Shown: one piece after another, positions 9,862 through 17,720 of the stretch
Position numbering within the stretch: the first letter of the stretch is position 1
Layout: each line of letters opens with the position of its first letter
Source of the DNA: Pedobacter sp. KBS0701
Lineage (GTDB): Bacteria > Bacteroidota > Bacteroidia > Sphingobacteriales > Sphingobacteriaceae
Assembly (NCBI RefSeq): GCF_005938645.2
Contig: NZ_CP042171.1
Location: forward strand, 3,162,001-3,226,000
Length of the DNA stretch: 64,000 nucleotides
Reading direction: 5' to 3'
Position numbers and translations under genes: made by a program
The notes under the pieces: generated by a model
The model's database searches: none
Told to the model about the DNA's origin: nothing
What the model saw: only the letters and a program-made list of their open reading frames with translations

Positions 9862-10227
9862 TCAAAATTCCCCTAACAAATTTTTATGTTTTACGCCCCA
9901 GCTTTCGAGTTCATTAATAATCGGTCTCAATTCCAGGCCAATGGCGGTTAGTTCATATTCCACCCGTGGCGGAACTTCGGCGTAGATGGTTCGCTTAACA
10001 ATTTTATCTGCTTCTAATTTGCGTAGCTGTAAGGTGAGCATTCGTTCGGTAATATTGGGCAATTTTTTTTTTAACTCTCCAAATCTGAGTTTACCATTCA
10101 TTAACCACGAACAGATCACCAAAGCCCATTGTCCGCCGATGATGTTGGCCGTATAAACTTCTAAACACTCATCAGCTAAAGCTTGTTTGTTAGCATAGTT
10201 GGTAGAGGTTTCCTTGATCTTAGACAT
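9862..10227 (-). CDS. HxlR-family transcriptional regulator
   Basis: Starting at the Met at 10227 gives 121 aa, the usual size of this DUF24 winged-helix family; a longer frame to 10272 is less likely. The conserved Cys21 before the family signature (ECLEVYTANIIGGQWALVI) is the position used for redox or electrophile sensing in several family members. The winged helix follows: LRFGELKKKLPNITERMLTLQLRKLEADKIVKR, then the wing strand VPPRVEYELT. It is divergent from an NAD(P)H oxidoreductase gene across a 100-bp region with a GTAC-ended palindrome-like site, so it probably represses that gene and itself in the absence of an oxidant or electrophile. The inducer is not readable from the sequence. 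Confidence 0.9.
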   Translation of the reverse strand: MSKIKETSTNYANKQALADECLEVYTANIIGGQWALVICSWLMNGKLRFGELKKKLPNITERMLTLQLRKLEADKIVKRTIYAEVPPRVEYELTAIGLELRPIINELESWGVKHKNLLGEF

Positions 10228-10243
10228 ACTTACATTTTTTATA

Positions 10244-10270
10244 GTACCTAACAATTGGTGGCTAATGTAC
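10244..10270. promoter_or_regulatory. Possible HxlR operator in the divergent promoter region
   Basis: GTAC at 10244-10247 and GTAC at 10267-10270 bracket the sequence CTAACAATTGGTGGCTAAT between the two divergent starts. Spaced GTA/TAC half-sites are typical of DUF24 (HxlR/YodB-like) operators. The symmetry is limited, so this is only a candidate. Confidence 0.35.
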
Positions 10271-10327
10271 AAAATAAGCGGTTATGCATCTATTTTTGTC
10301 ATTATAATCATCAAAATTTGTAAAAAA

Positions 10328-10858
10328 ATGAAAACATTAATCGTAGTCACCCATCCCGATATTAAAAATTCTGTAATCAACAAACGGTGGATTGAAGAGT
10401 TAGATAAATACCCCGATAAATATCTGGTCCATCAACTGTATGAGGCATATCCTGATGAAAAGATTGATGTATCAGCAGAACAAAAGCTGGTTGAACAGCA
10501 TGATAAAATTGTATTCCAGTTTCCCTATTATTGGTTCAATTCTCCTTCACTTCTAAAAAAATGGATGGATGAAGTACTCACCCATGGATGGGCCTATGGC
10601 AGCAAAAGCGGTTATAAATTGGCTGGCAAAAAAATCGCCCTGGCCATTTCATTGGGCGTTGAAGAACACGAACTGCGTCCATCAGAAAAGTATAAGTATA
10701 CATTAGCAGAATTAACCCGTCCGTTCGAACTTTCTTTTGAATATGTAAAAGCCGATTACCAACCCCCATTTGCTTATTATGGAATGGAGTATAACACGTC
10801 GAAAAAATGGATAGAAGAAAGCGTTCCTTTATATTTAGATTTTTTAGATTCGTTGTAA
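10328..10858 (+). CDS. NAD(P)H oxidoreductase, flavodoxin-like (KefF/MdaB/YwrO group)
   Basis: From the ATG at 10328 the product is 176 aa; the longer frame from 10199 would run through the divergent regulator's promoter and is rejected. Family features are the first strand KTLIVVTHP followed by the FMN-phosphate loop, and the signature FQFPYYWFNSPSLLKKWMDE, which shapes the flavin pocket. The segment VLTHGWAYG, typical of the Flavodoxin_2 family, is also present. Such enzymes reduce quinones or other electrophiles by two electrons with an FMN or FAD cofactor, in the cytoplasm. The divergent HxlR gene suggests induction by quinone-like or electrophilic stress. Confidence 0.9.
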   Translation: MKTLIVVTHPDIKNSVINKRWIEELDKYPDKYLVHQLYEAYPDEKIDVSAEQKLVEQHDKIVFQFPYYWFNSPSLLKKWMDEVLTHGWAYGSKSGYKLAGKKIALAISLGVEEHELRPSEKYKYTLAELTRPFELSFEYVKADYQPPFAYYGMEYNTSKKWIEESVPLYLDFLDSL

Positions 10859-11081
10859 AGATTAAGCTAATATTTAACCGCGAAGAGCACTAAATTTTTA
10901 CCACCGAGCGCACTGAGTTTCACACAGAGGGACACAGAGAGTGGTATAGACTTTTAGGCACTCAGCTCTGTGTACTTAGCGTCCTTTCTCTGCGAACTTT
11001 GTGGTAAAAAAGATGTTATTTGTTTTTTCTTAACCGCAGAGGGCACAAAGTAGGTCGCAAAGCACGCGAAGTAAAATCAGT

Positions 11082-11186
11082 CGTCCTTTCGACTGGAGCG
11101 CAGCGGAATGGAACGTAGTCCCGAACGTTCGGGAGAAAAATCTTTGAACGATGTTAAAAGATCTCTCCACTGCGGTCGAGATGACG
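11082..11186. repeat. Palindromic intergenic element, CGTCATCTCGACTG type (type B)
   Basis: The left end is CGTCCTTTCGACTGGAGCG and the right end CGGTCGAGATGACG, with AGATCTCTCCACTGC inside the right arm. It has an extra CCCGAACGTTCGGGA hairpin in the middle. Related copies lie at 28511-28606, 39281-39353, 41461-41539 and, as a half, about 51534-51572. Confidence 0.7.
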
Positions 11187-11260
11187 ACCCAACGTCCCCC
11201 TCATAGTTTCAAAAAAATCAATACATGAATATTATTTCCGCACCATGCGATCTGCAACCT

Positions 11261-11490
11261 GCTATCCGGCCTCGCAGATTTTCGCCGGAAAAAGCACGGA
11301 AATCTTTGCAGTCCCCCTCATAACCCCACAACCCAAGGCAGGATCAAAGCGAGAGCGGTGGAATAAAGCAAGGGCTAAGAGCCTCGATCCTGCCGCAAAT
11401 AAGATTTCCGTAGCTTTTTACAAGAATTGCGCAGCAATCTTTTATACCTATAAAAAACAATATGACCACATAAAAAACGGATGCAAGCCT
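11261..11490. repeat. 230-bp long repeat, copy 1
   Basis: From GCTATCCGGCCTCGCAG to AAAACGGATGCAAGCCT this is nearly identical to 12051-12280 (offset exactly 790 bp, only a few base changes). It is related, with small deletions, to 28877-29056. Confidence 0.85.
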
Positions 11491-11556
11491 TTCAGTTATG
11501 CCTTTGTGTTTGTTGTTTTCAACGGCAGGCATGCTTTCGCTGCGCTCAGGTTTGTT
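11491..11556. repeat. Short mosaic module shared with 28258-28323
   Basis: The text from TTCAGTTATGCCTTTGTG to GCGCTCAGGTTTGTT is repeated almost exactly at 28258-28323, but there it is joined to different neighbours, showing modular shuffling. Confidence 0.75.
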
Positions 11557-11713
11557 ACTTTTGGGCCAAGCCAACCTGCGAAGCAAGCTTGAAGGCCAAT
11601 AAAAGCATAAACAAAAACTGAAAAAAGGTAAGAGCCCGTCGGCGGCGGTATACCTGTATCGATTTTCATCGGTAGCCGAGGCAAGACTGAGCAGGTGGGC
11701 AAAACCTACAATT

Positions 11714-11771
11714 GTCATTCTGAACGCAGTGAAGAATCTCAGTAAAAGATCCTTCGTGCCTCAGGATAACA
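11714..11771. repeat. Palindromic intergenic element, GTCATTCTGAACG type (type C)
   Basis: GTCATTCTGAACGCAGTGAA at the left pairs imperfectly with TTCGTGCCTCAGGATAACA at the right; AGAATCT and AGATCC lie inside. Copies are at 12379-12439 and 44536-44581. Confidence 0.7.
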
Positions 11772-12050
11772 GAAAATTGTTAGAAGCAAAAACGATGGAG
11801 TCACTGCCATATCAATCGCAGATAACCCATAGTAGTAAGATTGCTTTCCCGAAAGTTCGGGACAGGCTATCGGCTGAAAAAGCCTCATCGCAATGACGAA
11901 TTTATTGTTGTAATAGAATGACGACCGTATTAGCGCCTTAAACCCCTATCCGCCTATCGGCACCTTTCCCCTAAAAGGGAAAGGACAAAAAACAAATTAT
12001 CGCACCCTGCAATATGCTCCCTGCTACCTGCATCCTGCTATCTGTACCAT

Positions 12051-12280
12051 GCTACCCGGCCTCGCAGATTTTCGCCGGAAAAAGCACGGAAATCTTTGCA
12101 GTCCCCCTCATAACCCCACAACCCAAGGCAGGATCAAAGCGAGAGCGGTGGAATAAAGCAAGGGCTAAGAGCCTCGATACTGCCGCAATTAAGATTTCCG
12201 TAGGTTTTTACAAGAATTGCGCAGCAATCTTTTATACCTATAAAAAACAATATGACCACATAAAAAACGGATGCAAGCCT
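12051..12280. repeat. 230-bp long repeat, copy 2
   Basis: This is the second copy of the repeat at 11261-11490. After GATGCAAGCCT the flank changes to TGATTTTTGGTTACC, the same junction seen at 29046-29068, while copy 1 continues with a different module. Confidence 0.85.
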
Positions 12281-12378
12281 TGATTTTTGGTTACCTTTTT
12301 ATCAAGAAAAAGGTAAGAGCCCCTCGGCGGCGGTGAGCCGAGGCAAGACTGCGCTGAGGAGAAAAAATCTTTTTAATT

Positions 12379-12439
12379 GTCATTCTGAACGCAGTGAAGA
12401 ATCTTTCAATCAAAAGATCCTTCGTACCTCAGGATGACA
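12379..12439. repeat. Palindromic intergenic element, type C
   Basis: GTCATTCTGAACGCAGTGAA at the left and TTCGTACCTCAGGATGACA at the right form an imperfect hairpin of the same family as 11714-11771. Confidence 0.7.
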
Positions 12440-12514
12440 AATTCTAAAATAAAATGGCGTACAATTCCTAGCGAGTGCATTAAGATTGCTTCGTACCTTA
12501 TAATTACGATCGTG

Positions 12515-13816
12515 TTAGTGATACAGCCCCCTCTTCACCTCATACCACCTCTCAATCCCCTCAACATACCCCTCAAAAAAATCCTTATAATACCCTTTAA
12601 TCACCTGCACCTTAAAATTTACCCTACTAAAAAACCACACCAGTTTATAATCCATTTCCGCTTCAAGCAAATACCATAAATACGGTTTAACCCGATCGCA
12701 AACCAAAAACAGCGCAATGCTATCGCTACTTAATTTTAATAGCTTCCCTTTCACCCTAATCTTCAATTCCAGTTCATAATAATCGCCCTCATCCCTTAAC
12801 ACGAAACTCAAAACAGGTACCTCCATCGAAAATTCAACCAGCTTCATATCCCGCATTACAGGTTTGCCGGTAACATTGCGCAGGCCATAAGTATAAAAGT
12901 AATGTGTAAAACGCTGTTGCATCAATAGCGGCAAAGCCTTGTTCCATAACTTCAAAAGCGCCAGCTGGTTAGCATCGTTAAGTTTATGGGTTTCGGCTAC
13001 CTTTTCGGGCAGGTGGGCGTTTGCGTTAAAGCGTATGGCAGCAATCTCTTTCATGGCGAAGCAAATGCTGTTCAGTTCCTCCTGTTGAGGCGAGAGGCTT
13101 ATACCATCCACATCGTGCGGATTAAACACGAAACGCTTAAAAGATTTTACCGTTTTAAGGTAGGCCGTGGCCGCGAAAACATAGGGAATTAAAAAAGGAT
13201 AATGGTTGCTGTGGAAATTCTGCAGATCGGTATTGGCGAAACAATAGCCAATGCTAACCGGTGCCAACCTTGCCATAGCCTGTTTATCCACTAACCTTTC
13301 ACGTGGTACTACCGCGCGTTCCGTAACATCAGGCAAATTATCGCCAGGCCTAAACAAACCGCTAAACTTTTTCTTAAAGGTAATGGTAATACCGCCCGGT
13401 TTCTTCACCACATCTACATATCCCGACCGCCTGTTGCCCAAAGCAAAACATTCGGGCCAGTAATATTCCTGAAAATCGCAGTAACCACTCCGCATCATGG
13501 CGCGCAAAGTAAGGTAAGCATAACGCCCAAGGTAGCTTTCATCCGTATCCACACTACAGCTCACCAACAGGTTATCGTATTCTACCACGATATAAACCCT
13601 TGCTTCTTCCCCTCCCAATTTAACATGAACGGTTAACAAACCCTGATCAAAAGAAAGCGATTGTATAACCAGCGGCGCAGGCTTTTCACCTACACTAAAT
13701 GCGCTAGCGATCTCCTCCAGCACCGCTAACCTTAATACCCTGCTCCCTTTTTCAAAAGGCAGTTTGTAAAACTGCGAAAGTGGTTTCCCTGAAATGGTAA
13801 TGGATTTAGCTTTCAT
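12515..13816 (-). CDS. Orphan 433-aa protein, possibly an N-terminal module of a Bacteroidota SNF2-type helicase
   Basis: The frame opens with MKAKSITISGKPLSQFYKLP and continues for 433 aa with no signal peptide or membrane helix. It is rich in alternating beta-type segments (LVIQSLSFDQGLLTVHVKLG; VRGKLLKLSSDSIALFLV-like text near the end) and charged helices. I do not recognise a conserved enzyme motif. The last third (LSFVLRDEGDYYELELKIRV, then YKDFFEGYVEGIERWYEV) reminds me of the region before the helicase domain in Bacteroidota SNF2-like proteins, but no helicase motif follows in any frame downstream. It could be a truncated relic or a free-standing module. It stands alone, flanked by the repeat mosaic and by an inverted-repeat region; a hairpin (13817-13836) touches its start codon. 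Confidence 0.55.
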   Translation of the reverse strand: MKAKSITISGKPLSQFYKLPFEKGSRVLRLAVLEEIASAFSVGEKPAPLVIQSLSFDQGLLTVHVKLGGEEARVYIVVEYDNLLVSCSVDTDESYLGRYAYLTLRAMMRSGYCDFQEYYWPECFALGNRRSGYVDVVKKPGGITITFKKKFSGLFRPGDNLPDVTERAVVPRERLVDKQAMARLAPVSIGYCFANTDLQNFHSNHYPFLIPYVFAATAYLKTVKSFKRFVFNPHDVDGISLSPQQEELNSICFAMKEIAAIRFNANAHLPEKVAETHKLNDANQLALLKLWNKALPLLMQQRFTHYFYTYGLRNVTGKPVMRDMKLVEFSMEVPVLSFVLRDEGDYYELELKIRVKGKLLKLSSDSIALFLVCDRVKPYLWYLLEAEMDYKLVWFFSRVNFKVQVIKGYYKDFFEGYVEGIERWYEVKRGLYH

Positions 13817-13836
13817 ACTCGTATGATTTTACGAGT
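13817..13836 (-). promoter_or_regulatory. Hairpin abutting the start codon of the 433-aa gene
   Basis: ACTCGTA (13817-13823) and TACGAGT (13830-13836) form a perfect 7-bp stem with a 6-nt loop directly before the ATG at 13816. In the mRNA it would cover the ribosome-entry region, so it could lower translation, or the DNA site could be an operator. Confidence 0.4.
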
Positions 13837-14164
13837 CTTGTGGTATAAAGAAACACTATAGCTGGGCTCTAAATACCATCTACCGGGCTTCTCACGGCCT
13901 TGCCAACGGAATTACAATAGAGCCCATGATGCTATAGTGCGCACTAAATTACGCAAAATATCACCATAGGCATTAATCTATTGTCTCGTTGGCTGTTTAC
14001 TGTGAGAATTTGGTAGCCGAGACTCTTTATTAACACCTAATTTATATACGAATATAACAATAAAAGTTTAGATATTCTAAAGTATTCTTTAAATAATCAA
14101 ATGAAAAATACAAAAATTATTAAGTACAATTTTCACATGGTATGTTTATCAAAAAACGATCAGC
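13837..14164. other. Spacer at the left edge of the defence island
   Basis: Apart from the spaced inverted repeat at 13854-13939, this AT-rich stretch shows no gene. From about 14035 the base composition becomes strongly AT-rich, as in the island that follows. I found no direct repeat pairing this point with the right end of the island. Confidence 0.5.
13854..13939. repeat. Spaced inverted repeat upstream of the 433-aa gene
   Basis: CACTATAGCTGGGCTCT (13854-13870) is matched in inverted orientation by AGAGCCCATGATGCTATAGTG (13919-13939), with a 4-base interruption in the right arm; the 48-bp centre has no clear stem. It lies between the orphan gene and the left end of the defence island. Confidence 0.6.
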
Positions 14165-14446
14165 GTGAAAAAGAAGTCGGAGCTTACAGAACTTGGAAAA
14201 TACTTAATTTTGAAATCTGCTAACAAAGCAGAAATTTATAGGAAGACGGGTATTACTGAGTCTCGCTTAAGCCTACTAAGCAATGACGCGAGTACTAAGC
14301 TTTCTGGAGAAGAACTATACTTGATAGCGCTTGCACTGGATGTTGAGCCTGGCGATATGGCTAAGACGATTTATAAAGAAGTTAAGCTAAACACTATTGC
14401 AGTGCAAGAAGCATTAGCAGCTAAAAGTAGAAAACAAAAAAAATAG
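14165..14446 (+). CDS. Small HTH (XRE-like) DNA-binding protein
   Basis: A 93-aa protein read from a GTG start; there is no in-frame ATG upstream. Residues about 8-65 fit a Cro/C1-type helix-turn-helix: LGKYLILKSANKAEIYRKTG, then ITESRLSLLSND as the recognition region, then the fourth helix LSGEELYLIALALDVEPGDM. The C-terminal 30 residues are basic. It is the only plus-strand gene at this end and is convergent with the last gene of the restriction operon (157 bp apart). It may regulate the island, but no operator could be assigned. Small XRE proteins are common controllers of restriction and abortive-infection genes. Confidence 0.75.
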   Translation: MKKKSELTELGKYLILKSANKAEIYRKTGITESRLSLLSNDASTKLSGEELYLIALALDVEPGDMAKTIYKEVKLNTIAVQEALAAKSRKQKK

Positions 14447-14603
14447 TTCTTCCAAAGAATAACAATCCCGGCTTTGGGTAAATAAGCGATTAACAGTAGC
14501 GATAATTCAACAGAAAAATTGTCGACTTGTATGAGAGATTATTAGCAAACGAAAGAGAGAGGGGAGCTATCAAAAAATAAATTAGATAATTCAATTCTAC
14601 CAA

Positions 14604-15413
14604 TCAATAGTTAATCGGCGGAATCAATAATGTTTGATAACTAGATGGATTTTCTTTGAAGTGTTGTTTTATATTATTAATAGTTTCAGGTTTAACTTTG
14701 GGGTTAAAATAGCCATGATTAAAGTGATTATATTCCCCATAAATATCACTCAAAACATAGCTTCCATCGTCGAAAAAACTGAGTTCGGTACAGTATAAAC
14801 CTGCATATTTTGGAATATCAAATTTAAGTAACCGTTGCATTTGTTTTGCAGAAGAGTACATACCTAGCCAATCAAACAATACGTCTCTAGTATCATCTAA
14901 TAACCCAATATTATTTTTAGGATTATCCATATCCAACACCCGATTGGCAAATTTAAGCGTTTGCATTTCATGTTCTTTAAGTGCTTCGGGCATGGTAATG
15001 TGAATTAATGAAACAAAAGGAAATCCATCTTCAATTAAACCTAAAAGCTGGTTCACACCTAAAGAGTTGGCATTTTTTGTAGGCTTTTTGCGCGTAGGGC
15101 GAACTACCTTTACCTCTGATGCAGCAGTCCTATCGAAGTAAATATTCGATTCAGAAAAAGGGATAATGATCACATCAAAATCTCCAGGTTTCTTTTTGTC
15201 ATTAAATCCCAAGTCTTCACGAAAAACCATTTTAGCAACATAAAAGCCTTTATAATCAATAAGATCATCGTTAATACGCATTGGAGCGTATAGTACATTA
15301 GAAAAACATTTTAAAGGAAAATGTTTCTTGTCACTATTGATTAAAATATCGATAACTTCTTCTTCTGTAAGTTCCTTGTTGATCTTTTTATGACCACCGA
15401 TATACTCTTTCAT
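14604..15413 (-). CDS. Unrecognised protein with a PD-(D/E)XK-like signature, last gene of the defence operon
   Basis: The protein has 269 aa and no signal peptide or membrane segment. I do not recognise the family. A stretch fits the PD-(D/E)XK nuclease core: Asp78/Asp80 in PGDFDVIIIP, then a strand ending SEVKVVR with Glu100 and Lys102 in ExK spacing. A basic linker follows (RPTRKKP), then a helix with a Gln (Gln122 in GVNQLLGLIEDG) and the strand FPFVSLIHIT. The C-terminal half has WLGMYSSAKQMQRLL and an aromatic, acidic tail. It begins 30 bp after the AbiH gene and is the last gene of the minus-strand series starting at hsdR, so it is probably co-expressed with them. A nuclease role is inference from motif and context; a non-catalytic partner of AbiH is the alternative. 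Confidence 0.7.
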   Translation of the reverse strand: MKEYIGGHKKINKELTEEEVIDILINSDKKHFPLKCFSNVLYAPMRINDDLIDYKGFYVAKMVFREDLGFNDKKKPGDFDVIIIPFSESNIYFDRTAASEVKVVRPTRKKPTKNANSLGVNQLLGLIEDGFPFVSLIHITMPEALKEHEMQTLKFANRVLDMDNPKNNIGLLDDTRDVLFDWLGMYSSAKQMQRLLKFDIPKYAGLYCTELSFFDDGSYVLSDIYGEYNHFNHGYFNPKVKPETINNIKQHFKENPSSYQTLLIPPINY

Positions 15414-15443
15414 ATCATTTAGAATTGATAAACCAGATCTTTA

Positions 15444-16685
15444 TTAGTTGACATTAGCTTGCGGAAAAGCATCTGAAGCTTTATTATCTACTATGAGCTT
15501 ACGCATATGTCCTTTATTGCTAAAGTGTTTACTCACGTTAATCGCTTTATCGTGAAAATCACCATTGTAGTGAAATAATCTAACTGATTTGCAGTTTTCA
15601 TGTTCGAAAATTTCTTTAAACATGGTACGGTCTGATAAACCGCAAGAATGCCCCATTACAAAGACCTGAAAGTCATCTTCGTTCAAAAACCTCAATAAAT
15701 CACGATAATTGGGTGTAAGTAAGTATTGATAAGACTTGATATGCTCGAAAAGCTGGTTGTTGCGATCCTCTTCAAATTCTAAGTAAGTTTTATCATGCTC
15801 ATCTCCAAAACCAAAGATCATTGGATTAGTTGATTCATTTAATTCACCATGAATGTGATTGATTTCGATCCTGTTAAACTTCCCCCTACTCTTTTTTAAC
15901 TGCTCCTCATACTTTAACAAAGTATTTGTGTAGTTAAAATTTAAGAAATATAAATTATGTTGTATTTCAGGTTTTATTCTCCTATCATACCCTAGTTTGT
16001 TAGTTGCATCTTCATAAGGCATGAAAGAATCAAAATCACGGATATCAAAATCAGACTTAATTGCATCTAAAAGTTCTGGAATTACTTTAATATCTGCTTC
16101 TGTTTGCTGTAATGCTAAATACTCTTCTAATTTTTGCTTAAGAAAAGTAAACTCACTATTTAGGTTACAAACCTCTTTTTTATCGAATGTTCCGTCTTTT
16201 GTTTTACAGGCTTTCAGTTGATCGAAATACTCATTTTCGATATCAACCCAGTTAAATTCCTGACAATTGATAATTAAGCTTCTCAGCAAATTAGATAAAA
16301 CTCGAAACTTAAGTGGCTCAGGTTGATAATGATTTGAATCATAACTATCAAAGCTCCTAGAAGTGATAAAATCATAAACATTGCCCTCTCTAATATTCAT
16401 AACTTCTTTTATTGTTTGCTCTTCAAAACAATAAACAATAAAGTTGGTCAAATCTTCTTTAGTAACATTGATATTTAGATTACCAGGCTTATTTGCGTTT
16501 ATAATCCTAATAAAATCGTTATAGTGACCAAATTGAATTTCCAATAATTCATCATGATAGGTTTTAGGAAGGTAACTAGCCTGACTCAAGCATTCAGCTA
16601 AATACCAGATAATAAAATTGTTATAGCTGGTTTTTAAACCATGGGCCAGGTCGAAACCATTCCCAACTAAAATTAATCTATTCAT
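15444..16685 (-). CDS. AbiH-family phage abortive-infection protein
   Basis: The 413-aa protein opens with MNRLILVGNGFDLAHGLKTS, the hallmark N-terminus of the AbiH family, a nucleotide-binding-like loop (LVGNGFD) followed by YNNFIIWYL. Further family-like segments are YFLNFNYTNTLLKYE in the middle, the HIHGELN and IFGFGDEHD motifs, and VFVMGHSCGLSDRTMFKEIF near the end. AbiH was described as a single-gene abortive-infection factor against lactococcal phages; its biochemistry is not settled. Here it sits between the TIR gene and the PD-(D/E)XK-like gene on the same strand. If the TIR frame is restored, the gap before AbiH is only 22 bp, which strengthens the case for an operon. Confidence 0.9.
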   Translation of the reverse strand: MNRLILVGNGFDLAHGLKTSYNNFIIWYLAECLSQASYLPKTYHDELLEIQFGHYNDFIRIINANKPGNLNINVTKEDLTNFIVYCFEEQTIKEVMNIREGNVYDFITSRSFDSYDSNHYQPEPLKFRVLSNLLRSLIINCQEFNWVDIENEYFDQLKACKTKDGTFDKKEVCNLNSEFTFLKQKLEEYLALQQTEADIKVIPELLDAIKSDFDIRDFDSFMPYEDATNKLGYDRRIKPEIQHNLYFLNFNYTNTLLKYEEQLKKSRGKFNRIEINHIHGELNESTNPMIFGFGDEHDKTYLEFEEDRNNQLFEHIKSYQYLLTPNYRDLLRFLNEDDFQVFVMGHSCGLSDRTMFKEIFEHENCKSVRLFHYNGDFHDKAINVSKHFSNKGHMRKLIVDNKASDAFPQANVN

Positions 16686-16707
16686 TTTGAGGCGTTAATT
16701 GATAAAT

Positions 16708-16790
16708 TTAATTTACAGCTTGTTTAACCAAGCTCATAATGTATTCTAGGTCTTTGATGTCTTTAGGCCAACTATTTCCTAAGAAACCCC
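16708..16790 (-). pseudogene. Likely displaced C-terminal tail of the TIR gene
   Basis: In the frame that would follow one extra G at the four-G run (plus-strand C 16787-16790), the sequence reads on as GFLGNSWPKDIKDLEYIM and SLVKQAVN before a stop at 16708-16710. The text looks like a natural helical C-terminus, unlike the present ending VGVS. It could reflect a real frameshift, homopolymer phase variation or a sequencing error. Confidence 0.6.
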
Positions 16791-17720
16791 AACTTGATTG
16801 ATAAAGTCGTTCCAAATTCTTTCCGCAATTTGCTTATCAGTCAATCGCTCCGAACTACGCGATTGAATAAGATTACTACGTTGCCAATAAAGCTCATAGG
16901 CATCATGTTCGATAGTAAAAACATTGTCTAAATTGATGGTATTTTGATGCTGGCTTTTTGTGAAACTATAGTTTAGATCACTATGTCGAAACCCATCGCC
17001 ACTTGCAACAGAAATGGTAAGATACGCATCCTTTAAATTCCCTTTGTTAGATATCAGGCAAGTAAAAGACTTTTTCTCTTCCTCTATTAACTTTGCTTGC
17101 AAGTTCTCAATTCCATTAAACTCAGCCATCGCCGATTTAAAATAGTTTTTGATAACCTCGAAACTTTTTTCTTTAAAATCTAATTTATCAACTTCTGTAA
17201 AAATTCTTTCAGCTCTATAATTTCTGCTCTGAACCTGTGGCTGAGAAGGTGTGTTGCTAATTAGAATCTCTCTAACTTGCCCTATGCTAAGCAACTTTCT
17301 AATTTCTTGAGCAATTTTTGCAAATGCATTATTTTGATTTGTCCACTCACTAACAGGCTTACCGTCGTCAGGTAGGGCTTTGATCGTTGCCATTGGTGTC
17401 GATTTCCAATCACATGGTTCGACAATAATGGGTATCACAGTAATCTTACCATCTTCTTGCAATTTAAGCGCTGTTGTAAATTCCCTTTCGAAACAATAAT
17501 GTGAGGCGATATAGTCAGGGCTTACTATTGAAATGAACAATTGAGAGGAAGACAATGCAGCTGAAATACTATCATCTAACCGACTTCCAGCGGTGATCTC
17601 TTGATCAGTCCAATCAGTAATCAGACCTTCTCTCTTTATCTGTGCTAAATGAACCTTTAGCTTCTCTAAATAGTCAACATCTTTGTGACTGTATGATATA
17701 AATGCTTTCATAATTATCAT
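16779..17720 (-). CDS. TIR-domain protein, probably frameshifted near its C-terminus
   Basis: Residues 4-130 are a TIR domain: KAFISYSHKDVDYLEKL, then LFISIVSPDYIASHYCFE with Glu80 four residues after Cys76, the usual place of the NAD-hydrolase glutamate, then ITVIPIIVEPCDW. Residues about 170-313 form a separate domain that I cannot name. The start (17720, MIIMKAF) overlaps the hsdM stop in a TAATG, with MKAF at 17711 as an alternative. The current frame stops at 16779, but a shift at the run CCCC (16787-16790, plus strand) opens a protein-like tail, SWPKDIKDLEYIMSLVKQA, ending at 16708. Bacterial TIR proteins often act as cell-suicide NADases or signal producers in phage defence; that role is inferred from context. 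Confidence 0.9.
   Translation of the reverse strand: MIIMKAFISYSHKDVDYLEKLKVHLAQIKREGLITDWTDQEITAGSRLDDSISAALSSSQLFISIVSPDYIASHYCFEREFTTALKLQEDGKITVIPIIVEPCDWKSTPMATIKALPDDGKPVSEWTNQNNAFAKIAQEIRKLLSIGQVREILISNTPSQPQVQSRNYRAERIFTEVDKLDFKEKSFEVIKNYFKSAMAEFNGIENLQAKLIEEEKKSFTCLISNKGNLKDAYLTISVASGDGFRHSDLNYSFTKSQHQNTINLDNVFTIEHDAYELYWQRSNLIQSRSSERLTDKQIAERIWNDFINQVGVS

Larger units (their letters stand above)
10859..12514. other. 1.65-kb repeat mosaic without credible genes
   Basis: The stretch holds palindromic elements (11082-11186, 11714-11771, 12379-12439), two copies of a 230-bp repeat (11261-11490 and 12051-12280), and fragments of the GAGCCCCTCGGCGGCGG module. It also holds a degraded copy of a text common in Bacteroidota spacers (10890-11015, CACTGAGTTTCACACAGAGG). 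The open frames over the 230-bp repeat exist only because the repeat itself lacks stops. Confidence 0.65.

Noticed and set aside
10199..10327. Longer N-terminus for the NAD(P)H oxidoreductase
   Set aside because: It would extend across the divergent promoter and into the HxlR coding region; the fold begins exactly at MKTLIVV.
11245..12283. Two similar short plus-strand proteins at 11245 and 12014
   Set aside because: Both frames cover the 230-bp repeat; the third copy at 28877 breaks the frame, so they are repeat by-products.
13854..13939. Retron or integron-like structure
   Set aside because: No reverse transcriptase or integrase gene lies in the window; the inverted repeat alone is not enough.
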